The notes: generated by a model not told the origin, from the letters alone. A stretch of DNA of 64,000 nt from Chlorophyllum brunneum (GCA_963576785.1 OY756139.1:744001-808000); one strand, 5' to 3'. Positions 1 through 12,530 are shown, counted from the first letter of the stretch. Numbers and translations are program-made.

Positions 1-2
1 TT

Positions 3-1348
3 TATGAACTGAATACTCCTCATGGCTCCCCCGCAGGGATACTTCGGAATTCCATACACCCCCAGACCACCCCTGGTCAACCAACGGATCCTCGAGATTG
101 CCTCCATCCCGCTCATCCTCCAAAGATGCTCTCGCCGGAGCCGGCTCCCGGCTCCCCTGATTCGCTGCTGCGTACTTGTGTATCCTCACGAAACGGGTCC
201 CCACAAGGATACAGGCCTCCTCTACGGCCTAGAGGTCCTGGCAAGAATAAAACGCTCCCAGTATTACCGTCGGACACCGAGGTCCCGAGACCGGCGCAAG
301 ATCGAACAGATACAACTCTCCATGACCGTCAGCACAAAGAACCCCCTGTAACTCTACGGGTCGCTGATGGACATACATTACGACCGCGGAGGAGCACAAG
401 CCAATCGACTCTAAGATCAGCATCGACCTCTGAAGATAGGCAGGAGTCCAAGGAATATGTGCTAGGATTGAGCCGTCATATCATGGCCCTGATACGCGTT
501 TGTAAGGAGAGATTGTTGGCTAAGGTACGTACCCTTCGGCGCTGAGACGAACTTAAAAAGTTGACGATCAAATTCTAGGTTCTCATTGGAGAAGTGATAG
601 GTCTCCAGGGCACTCTCGAAGAAATTTTGATTCTGCTCGAGAGGAAAACAACAGAGGACAAGCTACTTCAAGTTGGCTTCAAAGAACTGGAAAAGATGAA
701 AACGTGAGTTTCGTCGTTTATATCGACAAATAGTTGATTAACGGAACTGGTGTGATGTCAATGTCCAGACGGATGGGAAAATTATACACCAGACTTTTGA
801 AGCCACGCGAGCCGGAAGATTTTCAGAAGTTGTGTGAGGAATGTGAGCCAATAGTCAACGTCTGGAGAAAAAGATTGTCAGCTATTCTGGTGCGTTACTT
901 GGGCCAACAGGGTATAACAGGATATAAGACTGATCTTGACTTGGAACAGGGTGACGGGCAATCCAAATTGCCTCAAGGAATTCCTATGGGTCCTGGTAAT
1001 CGTTCTACCCTCGAGGGAAAAACCGCTCACCCCAACCAAATCGGCGACGTAAAGTCTCAAAACACCACTACCACAAGGAAAGTGGAATTAGGTCACACAA
1101 CACCGCATACCTGCTCGTGCTCATGCGGCGCTCGGAGCTTTGCCACGAACTACACATTGCGTTCTCAAGACAAAGGAAAGCAGGCGGATGAATCAGGGAT
1201 TGCTTCGCTGCAGATAGCATATCCAACACCAGGACCCAGCTTAACGAGACTTCCTGTGGACCCATCCTCGAATGCTCCTGCGAATCTAGAACCACTCAAT
1301 GAGCCTTCGTTATTGGTATTTTTAAATGACTGCCCTCGCCACTCGTGA
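3..1348 (+). CDS. Hypothetical protein, 5' end outside the window
   Basis: The frame is open from base 3 with no stop before the first internal Met at 126, so the gene probably begins upstream of the window. I see two introns, about 525-578 and 704-768, each with GT...AG ends that keep the frame. The first 170 or so residues are rich in Pro, Ser and Arg and look disordered. The middle exons are Leu/Glu/Lys rich and helical (for example GTLEEILILLERKTTEDKL), which suggests a coiled coil or helical bundle. The tail after about base 900 is again low complexity; a further short intron near 890-925 is possible. The stop at 1346-1348 ends the frame. I recognise no family and assign no function. It lies in tandem with RIT1, whose first exon starts about 280 bp downstream. 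Confidence 0.5.
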
Positions 1349-1628
1349 ATGTAGGGGCTCTTTTGGGGCTGGCCTCGGGGGTGAACCAGGTTAGACCGAG
1401 CACGTATAGCTGCTATTCTTTTGGTTTTCATCAATAAGCCGTGACGATTGAATGTACTTTACGAACCTGGTAATGAATGAAGTGTGTGATACCTGATATG
1501 ATGAGAAGTGTTTGCCTTGGATCCGGCTACGCGACCAACCTGAGTTAAGGCTAACCAGACAATCCGGATGTTTTTAGGGGTGACGCTGGAGAGAGATCAA
1601 GGCTAGCCTCAGGGCCGGGATATGGAAT

Positions 1629-3507
1629 ATGCTCCTGACCATGATCCGCGATGACGACAGCGTTGAACTTGACATTCAACAAGCTAGCCACAACGCTTTA
1701 GCCGCACTTCGAAGGGAGTCTCTTGATATCTACAACCGCCTTCATTCTATCCAAGAGGATATTGCGTTTGTTGGTCTCGTCCGAAGTCACTATTGCGGAT
1801 TTCCTTTGCTACGTAGGTTTTTTGTCAGTCGTGGTTGATCGGGATTCTCGTTGACCTCTGCTATTCATTCAACGCGATACTGTAGCAAATCTACGCTGCG
1901 GTGCTTGGTATACAGACCCAGCTCTCGTTAGTCATCATTCCAGGCTTCTTGATACCAACCATCAATGAAAGATCACTCTTATAGGCGACTCACACCCCTG
2001 CATACTTCAAGTCTACCGATGGTCACACTGGCAACTGGAGTTTTAACCTCAGGAGAGCAAATTTGCACCTTCTACCTTTGATCGCTGAAAACCATGGGTG
2101 AGTTCAGGTCATAGTTACCTTCTGGCGAGGGACTCAGCTTTGTGGTCTAGAATACTACTTGTGGATTCAACCCGGACTGGAAAACGCATGCCTGACGCGT
2201 TATCCAAGACTGTACCGATCTGGTGTGCAGTCGTGAATCGTGCCATCCTCATCCGTCGGAAACGCAGGAATTCCATCAGGGCTTGGGAATGGGACACCCG
2301 TTTATACGTGCCTCCTGGCGTCGTTAGTCCTCAGGAGCATCATCAGATTACGAATAAATTGGACGATTGGGCGGAGGCCTTGGCTGTGGGCTCTTATTTT
2401 ATTTTTGGTACTTACACAGGCTGAATTCTTGTTTCCAGGACTCTTCCTTTGATCTTCCACTCGACCTCCAAGCACCTCTCCGACCATTCTGGATCACCCC
2501 TTCCACAACCACATATCCGAAGCTCAACGTAGAATCCGCGTCACTACCATTCTTCCCTATCATCTGTGTATCGGCTTCGAAACAAGTCGAAGCAGGTACT
2601 GAGAGACGCGCATCTGGATTCGCTTATGTGCAAGGATCGGGGGACGATCACGAACTATGGGGAATGGTACGCTCTTCCGACATTCAAACATTCTTTTACC
2701 TACTTTTCCTTTAACCAGGGCTTAACACCACAGATGTTCTGGAAGCATCGAGCAGAGCTGATTTCATCCCCTCGCGCCGACCTGGAAAACGTTATCCGGA
2801 AATTCCTCTCATCATCCTCTTCCCCATACATAGCTCTCCTGGAACTAGACTCACCACCAACAGCCATCCAGAGACTTAAAGGCCGCGTCCGCCTTGGTTC
2901 ATTCTCACCTGTGGACCTAAATTCTCAACTAGATTCTTTCCGCTTAGAAACCTCCCAGGATGTCCGGGTTGCCTACATCATCCTTGACTTTTCTCCCGTT
3001 AACACCGACGATGGCGAGAACGACCCTGACACAAACGCGGATGCTATTTCATCATCAAGGGTCCTACATATACATGCATTACCGAAGACCAAAGCCAAGT
3101 CTGACGCTCATTTTCTGCAATACATTCTTCCGACTGCAATACCATTTATCCAATCTCACCTTTCCTCTGATCAGTCAAATACGGTGTCGATCATTGAGGG
3201 ATGTGGAAATGATCCTGGATGTCGGTTGGATTTTAGTGTGGGCGTGGGGCTTACTGCTATACAGTCGTTTTTTGATGAGAATGGTAGTTGGCTAGATGGC
3301 AGAAAGCAGCAAGGTATTGTATTCTTGACGCCACAAGTGTATTTGGAATTAATTATCTGGCCTTTAGTTGATAAAAAGACCATCCGTACGCGTCTTGAAT
3401 GGATTATTGAGAGTGAATCACGAGCTAATCCATCTCGTGCGACTCTCAAACGCGTCAACGAGTTCCTGCTTACACCCTCTGCTTATCTCACGACCGTAAA
3501 ACCATAG
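1629..3507 (+). CDS. RIT1: Initiator tRNA phosphoribosyltransferase Rit1
   Basis: Rit1 transfers a phosphoribosyl group to the 2'-OH of A64 of initiator tRNA-Met, which keeps this tRNA out of elongation. The spliced product is about 530 residues, near the 513 of yeast Rit1. Family-typical blocks appear in order across about six exons: an N-terminal helix (ALRRESLDIYNRLHSIQED), NLRCGAWYTDP, YFKSTDGHTGNWSFNLRRAN, LLVDSTRTGKRMPDALSKTV with PIWCAVVNRAI, then PIICVSASKQV and GSGDDHELWGM, and a long C-terminal domain. Introns are near 1813-1885, 1929-1983, 2096-2150, 2391-2424 and 2667-2719, all with GT...AG ends that restore the frame. The start at 1629 is the first Met of the exon; 1641 is an equally possible Met. 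The last exon is uninterrupted to the stop at 3505-3507. Confidence 0.9.
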
Positions 3508-3749
3508 TAACCATCCATTCAACCGCTTTCATTCAGGTACGCATGTGTCATAATGAAAGGAGATCCTTTTCATAACCCGTGTGCCTATATAAATACAATG
3601 ATAACTTATATCCCAAAACCAACACAAGCAAATTAGAGTGGGTAGCTTGATAATGAAATCGAGCATCAAAGCAGCTGATCGTTGCTGCGGTAACCCAGGG
3701 CGCCCTGTCAAAACACATGTGTCCTACCGCCAGACAATGGAAAGCCGAT

Positions 3750-5096
3750 CTAAATGGAGAATCGGTTTGGACTCTTTTCTCTGAACAATGCGCCATCCCA
3801 CATTCCACTAAATAGATTGCTCGCGTTCTGCCGATGGCGCACCAAGAGGCCGCCGTTGCTGCTCTTGTGATTTCTTGGGCGGTCGATAGGACTGTTAAGG
3901 AGAGAGTCAGAGTCCGGTCCAGGACGCCTGTCGAAAGGCGCCTTGAACAATTTGTGTTGAGCGAATGAAAGAATGGGTCTGTGTGGGTGGGGTAGACCAA
4001 GAATGAGTCACGCCCTGACAAATAAGGATATCTGCGTACATGAGTGCGAGAGAAGAACCCAGAATCACTTGTGTGGTCATTGATGGCTTGTAACCTTTTG
4101 TTATGACGTCCTATGACATTGACAGGCATATCAGAGTGGAATATGGGATCAGAAATAATATAGACACTCACGACTATATGCGACGAATTTCTATCAAAGA
4201 GAAAAATCAAACCCCCGCTCATCCCGGTTTGTTCATTCAGGATGAGATCTACCCCTAGGGAAATGAGGAAGGTGCCAGTAGCGGCACAAGCGAAAAGCTA
4301 CATCACCATTAGCTTTCCCATCAACAAAAGTATATAGCGTCAAAGGAACTTACCATCCCACTTCTCTGAAACCTAGCGAAAACGATCCAGACACCACCCA
4401 AAGCTCCAAGTAGAGCGATCATAACCCAACCTAGGATAAACCCAGTGCCACTCCCGTTATCTCCAGTGCCAAACAATAATCCAGGCCGCAGAAGCATCAA
4501 CCGCACGCCGAAGCTCATACTACCCAAGATTCCAAGTAAGACCATTCCTGCAATTCTGCCAATCTCAAAGCAGCCAAAAATGAATCCTGCGGCAAAGAAG
4601 ACAAGAACAATGGCTGTGAGGAATATGTCCGCTATGCCGGTTGCACTGATCGTGTTGACGAATGATGCCCAGGCTGAGGCTCCCGATCAGCTCACGGAAG
4701 TGAAACAGTCAGCAGTTACTCACAAACAACGGCAGTGGCAAGGCCGACACCCAGTCCCGTTGTCATCCGCCAACCCCTGATGCCAACGAAGGAGAGTGGG
4801 ATACCCGTGAGTAGTGCAAAGACCATCCATATTGCGGCAGGTGCATCAAGCCCCTTCCCACTGCCATCGGTAGCAGGGCCTTGAGGTATAAGTTGTGAGG
4901 TGTCAGGATTAATTGCGTGGAGCGTTCCGGTGATGGTATTGTTTCTGAGTATGTACGGTTGGCGTGGTCTAAGGTGGGTAGAACCCGGGGACAGAGAGGA
5001 AGAATGTGGGAGGGGAGTTGCCAGAACTGAGGAAAATATGAACATGGGTAGCAGCCATAGGAAAAGGAATCGCGAGAGTACGGCTCGCGTCCACAT
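3750..5096 (-). CDS. DUF4203 (TM7S3/TM198-like) multispan membrane protein
   Basis: The gene has five exons and a product of about 380 residues. It starts with a signal peptide or first membrane segment (VLSRFLFLWLLPMFIFSSVL), followed by a Ser/Pro/Asn-rich lumenal stretch with an NNT sequon. Several hydrophobic helices follow, including AAIWMVFALLTGIPLSFVGI, IADIFLTAIVLVFFAAGFIF and FILGWVMIALLGALGGVWIV. A later exon carries FLFDRNSSHIV, and the last exon FAQHKLFKAPFDRRPGPDSD gives a hydrophilic cytosolic tail. This order of helices plus the FDRNS block is what I know from basidiomycete DUF4203 proteins, related to vertebrate TM7SF3/TMEM198. The biochemical role in fungi is unknown. Exon 1 ends near 4724 and the last intron near 3983-4042 is inferred from frame. 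It converges with RIT1, with about 240 bp between the stops. Confidence 0.75.
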
Positions 5097-6555
5097 TTAT
5101 GGAGGCAAACCGTTGGTGAAAACAGAAGGCCGGGACTGGGGTGTAGAGAGTACCAGAAAATAGGGAGTCTTAACGAAAGCGAAGGACAAGGTGAAATGAC
5201 TGTGAAAGGAGTGTCTGATACGAGTGGCCCCTCACCAGCACTACGACAAGTCGGGGTACATGGGATGAGAAAAAGACTCAGGTACGTCGGTGTCTCTGTG
5301 AATACGGTATTTATGGCCTTGACCTTGTTGTGGTGACGACGACAATTCCAGGCGACGTGATCAATAGACCACTTTTCTGATGCAACGGCGCCAATAGAAT
5401 GAGACAGGGTGAGTCACGTGAAGGGTCTAACACCTGAGTTTTTGTTCTTCAACCCCGACAACCTAGCAAAATTGAGAGAACAAAATCAATATATAAGCAG
5501 AGGAGAATAGAAGCATAGACGGATATAACGCAGTTTTCGCTTGCAGAGTTGAGACATCTTAGCAATTGAGTATGATAAAAAGATCAACACAGCTCACTTA
5601 CAACCGGCGTCCAAGAGAATCAGAGGAGCGTTTACCTGAAACACACATCCACTCAGAGGTATGTGATCTATTTATTCATACTGCGGTCAACACACCAAAT
5701 GGAATCAATGATTGAGGTGCCCATCAAGTAACGACCTGTGGTTGATGAACTGAATCAGCATCGTGACAAAAGTAAATTCAAGCTCAGAAAAGAAAGCTCA
5801 GTGCTGCGAAGGCAGACTGGTAAGATAATCTCATCCCTCCATCCGACAGAAAGCTCCAAATGCCGTAGGCCCATCACCACAGCGCAGCCAGTCCAGCGGA
5901 GAAACGAACCAGATTGTGTGCACGAAACCACACTTCTGAACTTGAGCCTCTAGCCCAAATGCTTTGAGTCGTGCAATCTGCAATGAGCCGTTCGCATAAT
6001 AGGGATAACCACGTCCGGAGACCACCCAGAACAGAGTAGAGGTACAAGGAGTGTTCTGCCTGGGCTCGGCTTCTAAACGGCCTCGGATGTAGCAGTCCGA
6101 GTAAGATGTCCGACTCTGCCTTTGCTGCGAGGTCATGAATCTTCAGACCATTGCAGCCCGGAAATTTCAATGAGTCGTGCATGTTAGTCCAGCCTTACAA
6201 CAAGCCATCTTGAGCTTGAAATGGCTTATTGGGTATATGGACTCTGATCGGTTCGCTGGGCCGGAAGGGCTGACCATGGCAAGTTGTACAGATTTGTAGC
6301 ATGTCGACGGAGTCGAACCTTTTACTAAAACATCCTCGCAAGCCGGTAGTCGAAAACGTGAATACTCACCCGGCGTTGTGGTTGTGGTGACTGTTCCAAA
6401 TCAAGACAAACCATGACTGATGTGAGAAAAGTAGGCGTGGGAATGCTTACCTAAGTCAAATGTGTTCTTGGGCGAACACGTCGACGGCGTTTGGCGTCAG
6501 AAACGGTTCCAACGCCTCCTCCACGAGTACCAGGTTCACTGGCCATACTGCAACC
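5097..6555. other. Intergenic region upstream of ERD2 and of the DUF4203 gene
   Basis: About 1.46 kb lies between two divergently transcribed genes. At 5410-5421 there is TGAGTCACGTGA, which overlaps a Gcn4/AP-1-type TGAGTCA with a palindromic TCACGTGA E-box. Minus-strand frames of about 100 codons exist at 5831-6182, but they match no family and lack clear splice partners. A minus-strand ATG at 6546, only 10 bp from the ERD2 start, opens a 31-codon basic reading frame ending in an in-frame TAG that sits directly before a perfect donor (GTAAGC). I do not call genes here. Confidence 0.5.
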
Positions 6556-7509
6556 ATGAATATCTTTCGTCTCCTAGGTGAGTCATGGCGCAGTATCGGG
6601 AACGTCGTATCTCTCTGACGCCGTGATCAAGGCGACTTGGCACATTTGGCTTCAATATTCATTCTACTGAATAAAATTCAAACTACTCGCTCGTGTCGAG
6701 GTGAGTTCTCACTACACTTGTTTCACATCATGTTACTTATAGCGAGCCCCGTCGCATAGGTATCTCATTCAAGACACAAGCCATTTATGTTCTCGTCTTC
6801 TCAACTCGCTACTTGGATCTCTTCTTCCGCTATGTTTCCTTGTATAACTCCCTTATGAAACTCTTCTTCATCGCAAGCACTTGCTACACTCTTTACATCA
6901 TGAAGTACAAGTACCGGTCAGTCCCTCCAACTTCCTTTGGTTCTTGTACCCCAGCTCATGTTTTTTTCGCTGCTTCCAGTCCCACAAACGACCCCTCCAT
7001 TGATACCTTCCGCGTTGAATACCTCATTGGTCCCTGCTTTATCCTCGGTCTCATCTTCAACTACAAGTTTACCGTCACAGAGATATTCTGGTCATTTTCC
7101 ATCTTCCTGGAGTCCGTTGCCATCCTCCCCCAGCTCTTCATGCTTCAACGGACAGGAGAGGCGGAGACCATCACAACGCATTATCTCGCTGCATTGGGTG
7201 TATATAGGGCCCTCTACATCCCCAACTGGATTTACCGGTGTGTTTTTTTTTTGCGAATTTTGTGCGCGAAGCTGTGTCCTAATTATGCATCACGTGTCCC
7301 TTGCGACTTTTATATAGCTATTTCGCCGATGGCATCGTTGATCCTATTGCCGTTACCGCTGGTCTTGTTCAGACGGGGTTATACATGGACTTCTTCTATG
7401 TCTACTTCACAAAGTACGTCATTTCTTTTAGTTTACCCGACCTCGTGGCTGATCTATCATTTTGCACGACAGAGTATTACAGGGACAGAAGTTCGAGCTA
7501 CCCGCATGA
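6556..7509 (+). CDS. ERD2: ER lumen protein-retention receptor Erd2 (HDEL/KDEL receptor)
   Basis: Erd2 is a seven-helix Golgi receptor that binds the C-terminal HDEL/KDEL signal of escaped ER residents and returns them by COPI vesicles. The spliced protein is about 210 residues, the normal length. It begins MNIFRLLGDLAHLASIFILL, continues with RGISFKTQAIYVLVFSTRYL, the signature region of the family, then YKFTVTEIFWSFSIFLESVA, ILPQLFMLQRTGEAETITTH and YLAALGVYRALYIPNWIYRY, and ends KFELPA. Introns lie at about 6575-6629, 6701-6759, 6917-6980, 7237-7317 and 7413-7471. The first exon has only 19 coding bases (ATG at 6556), which is why simple frame searches miss the start. With the cargo lectin at 12.5 kb it makes this part of the window rich in early-secretory functions. 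Confidence 0.95.
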
Positions 7510-8332
7510 GTGCCCAGACATTTATCGGTGTATCCTGTATTCCTGGTTCTAGATGATGGGAACATGACTTCAGCTTGGATCGGATATAGATGATCCACAT
7601 CTGATGACTTTAGTAGCATGCGAGAGAGCAGGTATCTCTGCACTCGACTGGCTGGCGACTCCTTTCTGGTTAAGATTGGGCGCCATAATCTGTGACTCTA
7701 TTTCCCTATGTTATTAATGAATGTATGTGTCTCCGTTTACGGTCGAGCACCGTCAAGGTAATTTCTCAAGCTGCCTGCAAAGACAGCAGATTCCGCCAAC
7801 ATAGGAAACCTCGGCTCGATATAAACTAGCCAATTGATCACAAGATGCGTCTTGTGGAATGTGAGTGCGATGTCACTCAATGGCTCCGGCCAAGGAAACC
7901 AATTTGCACACACGCACAGTTTCTCACGTCCGCTGGTTTGCTCTCCTGGGCTTCTGTTCCCTCAAATTATCGAATCCTTCTCGTAAAGTTTCACGACCCC
8001 AGGCAGCCTTGACAACACCCTATAGTTACATATGGTGCAGAATCTGACTTCATGAAATCCTGGTTCCCATCCTAGTAAATTAACAGGAATCAACGTTCAT
8101 TCGTGAGGTGTGTATTTCGGGGTTTCATCTAGCACTATTCAACAGGACATTAGTTACATAGGCTTCTAGCCATGGAATCTGTAAGAGACGGGGTCAACTG
8201 AAGGGTGGTTAGAAATACATTGAGTATACACTGTTAGTACATATCAATCCAGTCGCCAATACCTACTGTCCACTATAATTATTCACTTCGTATTGATATC
8301 AGACTGCAAGGGCGATGTTACAAACCTTTGAG
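7510..8332. other. Intergenic, nothing recognised
   Basis: This lies between the 3' ends of ERD2 (+) and the NACHT-like gene (-). Only short frames without family resemblance or plausible splicing are present. It probably holds the two converging 3' untranslated regions. Confidence 0.5.
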
Positions 8333-10681
8333 CTAGTCTATATCAGCCTGCGAATTAACTTCGGCGATGGGTAACAATGGAACCGTCTCGGGAGGGGACC
8401 GTTCTTTGCCCTTTCCCTTGTTAACGCCATTCACAGCGCAACTGTAGAGCTTGGTCGCTTGGCCATTTGAATTACGCGTACCAATAAGTCTGTGTCCGTC
8501 TCGGATACACGCGAACTGTTCAATCAACGAAGGATTCTTCCCCAAAGAACGACTTAGAACGACGATGCGAAGGAAGGGAGGAAACGGCAGAGAGGTACGT
8601 TGGACATTTGGAATACTAGAAGACTGGGAATCCGGGGAATATGATGAGTCGGGCGAAGGAAATGTCGGAGAAGGAGATGATGAGGCTTGGTGAGTAGCTT
8701 TTGACGCAGCATGGAGAATTTGGAGAAGTTGATCGTATTCTGGTAAAGACGGAATAGAATTTGATGGCCCGAGATCATCGATCAAGAGAAGCGTAGGGTA
8801 CATCTTGGCATGCTCTGCGTAGCTCAAAGAAAAGAGTGTACGGAGCAAGAATTGGAAGCGGGAATAGAAATCTTGGAACTCGAATTTTTCGTTTTCTTTA
8901 AGTGCAAGTTGAAAAGAATCGGCGAGTGGTGAGTCAAAGAGCGATAACTGGTATATCATGCTATCCAGCATGTCTCTCAATCTTGACCCGCCGTCTTGTT
9001 TTTTGACACTGTCTTGGGCAAAAGAGTAGTATACAGCGGGGAAACCCATGACTTTCGACGCTTCCAGAAGCGTCGCCGCCACTTGATTTTTCGTCCCGGA
9101 CTCGAGTTTCCCGTGTAGCCAGAGTACTTGTTGCTCTGCCTGAGGGTTGACCATCCATCGAGCAATTTCGCGGAAGGTAGAATTATGATACATGAGAGTC
9201 TCACTTCCCTGCCCTTGAAGATGGGGCAGGATCATGTCCGCTCCTTTCAGCTTCGAAAGCTGAGGGTGTTGTGAGTTTACTAGCGGAATCGAAGGTCAGG
9301 CAGATATGACGCATACGCTCAACCTCACTCACAAGGGACGGATTTTGGAACACCCGACTTGGTTTCTCTAGTGAACGAATGCCCAATCTCAAGAAGCTCC
9401 TTCTCGATGAATTTGATTTGCTGGTTGTCTGCGCACCAGGATCATCAACTAATGCAGCGCAGAGCGAGGGAGTCAGTGAAATTTACCTAAATCCGATTTC
9501 TGCGGTCGGTGAAGTTGGAGCAATAGCCAGAATCCACGAAGTATGGAGTTTGCTAAGCGGTTTGTTGATTCCGAGGATTGTTGGCGAGTCTGCATGTACT
9601 TGGTGGCTTCCCTGAGGAAATACCAGATGTTATTCTCAGTATCGTAGGTCAATTCTTCGCGGCTGTTGTCTCTCATATGCTGCATGGCGCAGCTCGTCAG
9701 CGATTCGAAGTGGTCAATGAATCCGACATACCTTGCCCATTTGGGTGACAAACTCGGATAGCATCGAATAGGATGTCTGCCTCTGATCACTCAGGTCGTC
9801 AACACCTATTAAAGGGAGTGATGGAGAAGCAACTTACAGTTATATCGAGTGTAGGAACCAGATCAGTTAGCGCTTGTGTGGCGTTTGATACCGCTTCGGG
9901 ATAGCCTTCGAAGACCAATTTGGCTCTCGACTCCCCGTCAGGGAGGTCAGCTTTCTGTACGGAAGCGAGGTTGTATAATCTAACGCTCAGTTCGACGGTC
10001 ACAGGCTGTGACTCTGTCTTCGAACGGAGCTCAATCGCCAAAGGTTCTGACATAGACACGTAGAGTAAAATATTGGACTTGAATGCAGAGGGCGAGACTT
10101 ACTGGCATGTTGGGCGTCCTGCTTATTTGTAAGCTCGGATATAGTGGATACGCTGGACTCTGCGATGATGAAAGGTTTTCCCAATCGATAATTTCGCTTC
10201 TCTATTGTAAAAGCAATTTGTGAAATCATTGCGATGTCCATCCTGTTCACGATTTTATCAGGATATATGTAAATGGTCATTGATGTCACACCTACCCTTC
10301 GGTTGTCTCTCCCACAGGAAAACCGTCCTTTCCGGGTGTCCTCCAGGATGTAACTTTCTTTCTGTCCCCAGACCTGACGGTAATTCTGTACTGCCTCAAC
10401 CTAGACGTTGAAAGGCCGTTTATTCTTATGACTGTGATGGATTTATAATTGTTCCGGAGACATAAAGACTGTACTTACGATAGAAATTCACTCCAAATCG
10501 CCTCATCGTTGGAGCTTCCCTGGAGAAAAGGTCTGTAAAATTTATTCACGAGAGTTCCCCCGACGTACTCGTGCTTTCCTTTCCTCGGATAATGTGATTG
10601 GTTGAACAGACTGCTGAAACTCAGGCGACGAAGTTGCTTATTGCTGGTGTCGTTGAGAGGCCCAGCCAACGTTGGAGACAT
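8333..10681 (-). CDS. C2/NACHT-like P-loop protein with non-canonical Walker A motif
   Basis: About eight exons give roughly 680 residues. The N-terminal part has a C2-like stretch (RLRQYRITVRSGDRKK followed by VTSWRTPGK) and a helical linker (AVSNATQALTDLVPTLDIT, QQIKFIEKELLEIGHSF). The last 300 residues resemble a fungal NACHT ATPase: a helix ending in REIARWMV, a strand VLWLHG, the P-loop position, and a Walker B-like TLLLIDDLG near 8770-8796. The P-loop position reads GKLESGTKNQ at 9083-9112 where the family has GxxGxGK[S/T], so the invariant Lys is Thr and Ser/Thr is Lys. The protein stops at 8333 soon after the NACHT core, with no WD40, TPR or ankyrin repeats. Introns were placed by GT...AG and frame; the start at 10681 is the first Met of the 5' exon. 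In basidiomycetes such proteins are NLR-like signalling candidates; role and activity here are inferred. Confidence 0.6.
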
Positions 10682-12530
10682 GATGGGTGGATCTGTAGGC
10701 TGTGCAGGATGAGAGATTATACGCCCTCAAGGGCGTTATATATAGGTCAGACCTTACAGCCATGCGTGAGGTGTTCGGAAGGCAAGAAGGCCACAGCCTT
10801 CGAGCGCTAGGAGTTTCCATATCTGTCAAAAGGTTCCATACTGAGATGAGCTTGGTGTCAAGATTACACATGGAAGGAGGGGTTTCCATATACTCTTTCT
10901 CTGGACTGATTGAGAGATAAGCGCCTGGGATTATCAAGCCGTATGCGGTACATGACAGAGGCCAAGACAATTGATCAATGGATGGACAACAAGCTGTTGT
11001 GATGCCAGTTCGATTAAAGACATGGTCACTGGCCATTGGTCTTGTTGTAAAAGCTATTGCTGAGTGGTTGCTTCTTGATGGTATGGTTGATGCCATGATT
11101 CGCGGAGAAACCAGGTGAATCACGTGCGTATTAGGTTACCAACGCCGTCCTGCGTTGCATGACTCCGAATTGTTGTTGCAAAGGGGCTTAATATCCAGTG
11201 CGGAAACGAAGGTAATCCAGTAATCCAGTGCTATAACACACGGAGGACCTTTCGTACATAGTTCACCGAGTCCCGCACTGCGACCGCAAAGTTCCTGACG
11301 ATTGTTCCCTGAGTATTACCGGAAACGGGCTCAAGGCTCAGGGACCAAAAACTCTCGGCAATGCAACTGCCGTTCAACAATACAGTAGTAGTCAGTACTG
11401 AACAATTGCAACCGTTCAATGTTCCTGGACGAATTTGAGATGAGGGGAGATATAAGCTAAACAGACACACCACGCCGAAGATGCCCAACGAAGAGGACGT
11501 TAAACGGCACTGAGCTCATGCCAGAGTAGTGGCTCATAGGAGTGATTGGGACAGAGCTCATTTTCTGCTATATTACGATATGGCCACGGCGTGAGCCTTC
11601 ACTTTGTCTTGTCCAATGGCTCTCTAAGTGTGTTGTGGTACCTGCTCAACTTCTGACACAATCGTGAGAGCAGTGCTTCTGCAAAAACGGTCGAGTTCTG
11701 TTCTGGCAGGATTGATTGACCCTTGTCATCGTCGCTTTTGACTATGGGCAATACACGCCTCGGCGCAAGTTCCCTCGCGAACGGGACAAATCAAACCATC
11801 TCGATATAATCTGCGTCCAGACTCCGCACAATATGCTTCAGATGGGGTGCCGAAAGTGCCGAAGGCGAGCGACAAAAGAATTCCACGTTTGGAGTTGGAA
11901 GGGCGTCAAACAGCCCACCTTTCACGGACACAAGGGAGCATGGAGACGGCATGTAGCCGTACTGAAGCATGCTGTGTTTGGGAGGGCTACCCTTCGATCC
12001 AACTGACCATAGAGGGGTTCTTGGCTTGTTAATGTCTCTGCACCGCTTCTTCGAGAGATTCGCAGCGAAACGCCGCGTGGGAGCATTTCAGGGGTAGTTG
12101 TGTCGTGCGGCGCCCTGGATAGTAGTGACCGTAGCCCAAGACAAGAATGCGAATTGTGGTTTACATGAGATAGAGAAAGTCGCATGAAGCATCCGAAATA
12201 GCCATCGCTTGAGATGTGTTGGCCAAAGGGACCAGATAAGAGAAGGCGGTGCCAGTACACTACTGATTGGGGTATCGAGTCCGGAGGATGTGAGGGAGAG
12301 TAAATAGCGATTGGCTGGTCAGTAAAGCTGATTGCTCCTCGTTGAAATGGATGGGCCTACAGGGGCAAGCAATTATTGCCAGGTCACGTGGCCACAACCT
12401 CCGTGGCAATGACATTGCAGGCAGACGCGGAATTAAAACGTCCACGACACTTTCTGTCCATTTATTCTCTTTTCTCTATCTGCCGCGCTCAACAGCGGGT
12501 ACATTCTTAGGAGTACAGACACGGGTTCCG
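10682..12530. other. Intergenic, about 1.85 kb without a supported gene
   Basis: Frames of 60-160 codons occur on both strands, but none resembles a protein family and none has convincing splice partners. The only notable site is a CACGTG core in GGTCACGTGGCC at 12382-12393, about 140 bp upstream of the cargo-lectin start. Confidence 0.5.
12382..12393. promoter_or_regulatory. E-box-like palindrome upstream of the cargo lectin
   Basis: GGTCACGTGGCC contains the bHLH core CACGTG and resembles bZIP sites of the UPR type (which contain ACGTGG). It lies about 140 bp before the ATG of an ER/Golgi lectin gene, a position that would suit control by ER stress. The role is inferred from position only. 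Confidence 0.25.

Noticed and set aside
3548..4222. 224-codon minus-strand frame read as one protein
   Set aside because: It runs through introns of the DUF4203 gene; the spliced exons in other frames match the family, so this is a read-through artefact.
10638..11123. 161-codon frame on the minus strand upstream of the NACHT-like gene
   Set aside because: It overlaps the 5' end of the NACHT-like gene in another frame, has unremarkable composition and no family resemblance.
11231..11488. Minus-strand frame beginning with a hydrophobic stretch
   Set aside because: The apparent start is TTG, not ATG, and no upstream exon or family match was found.
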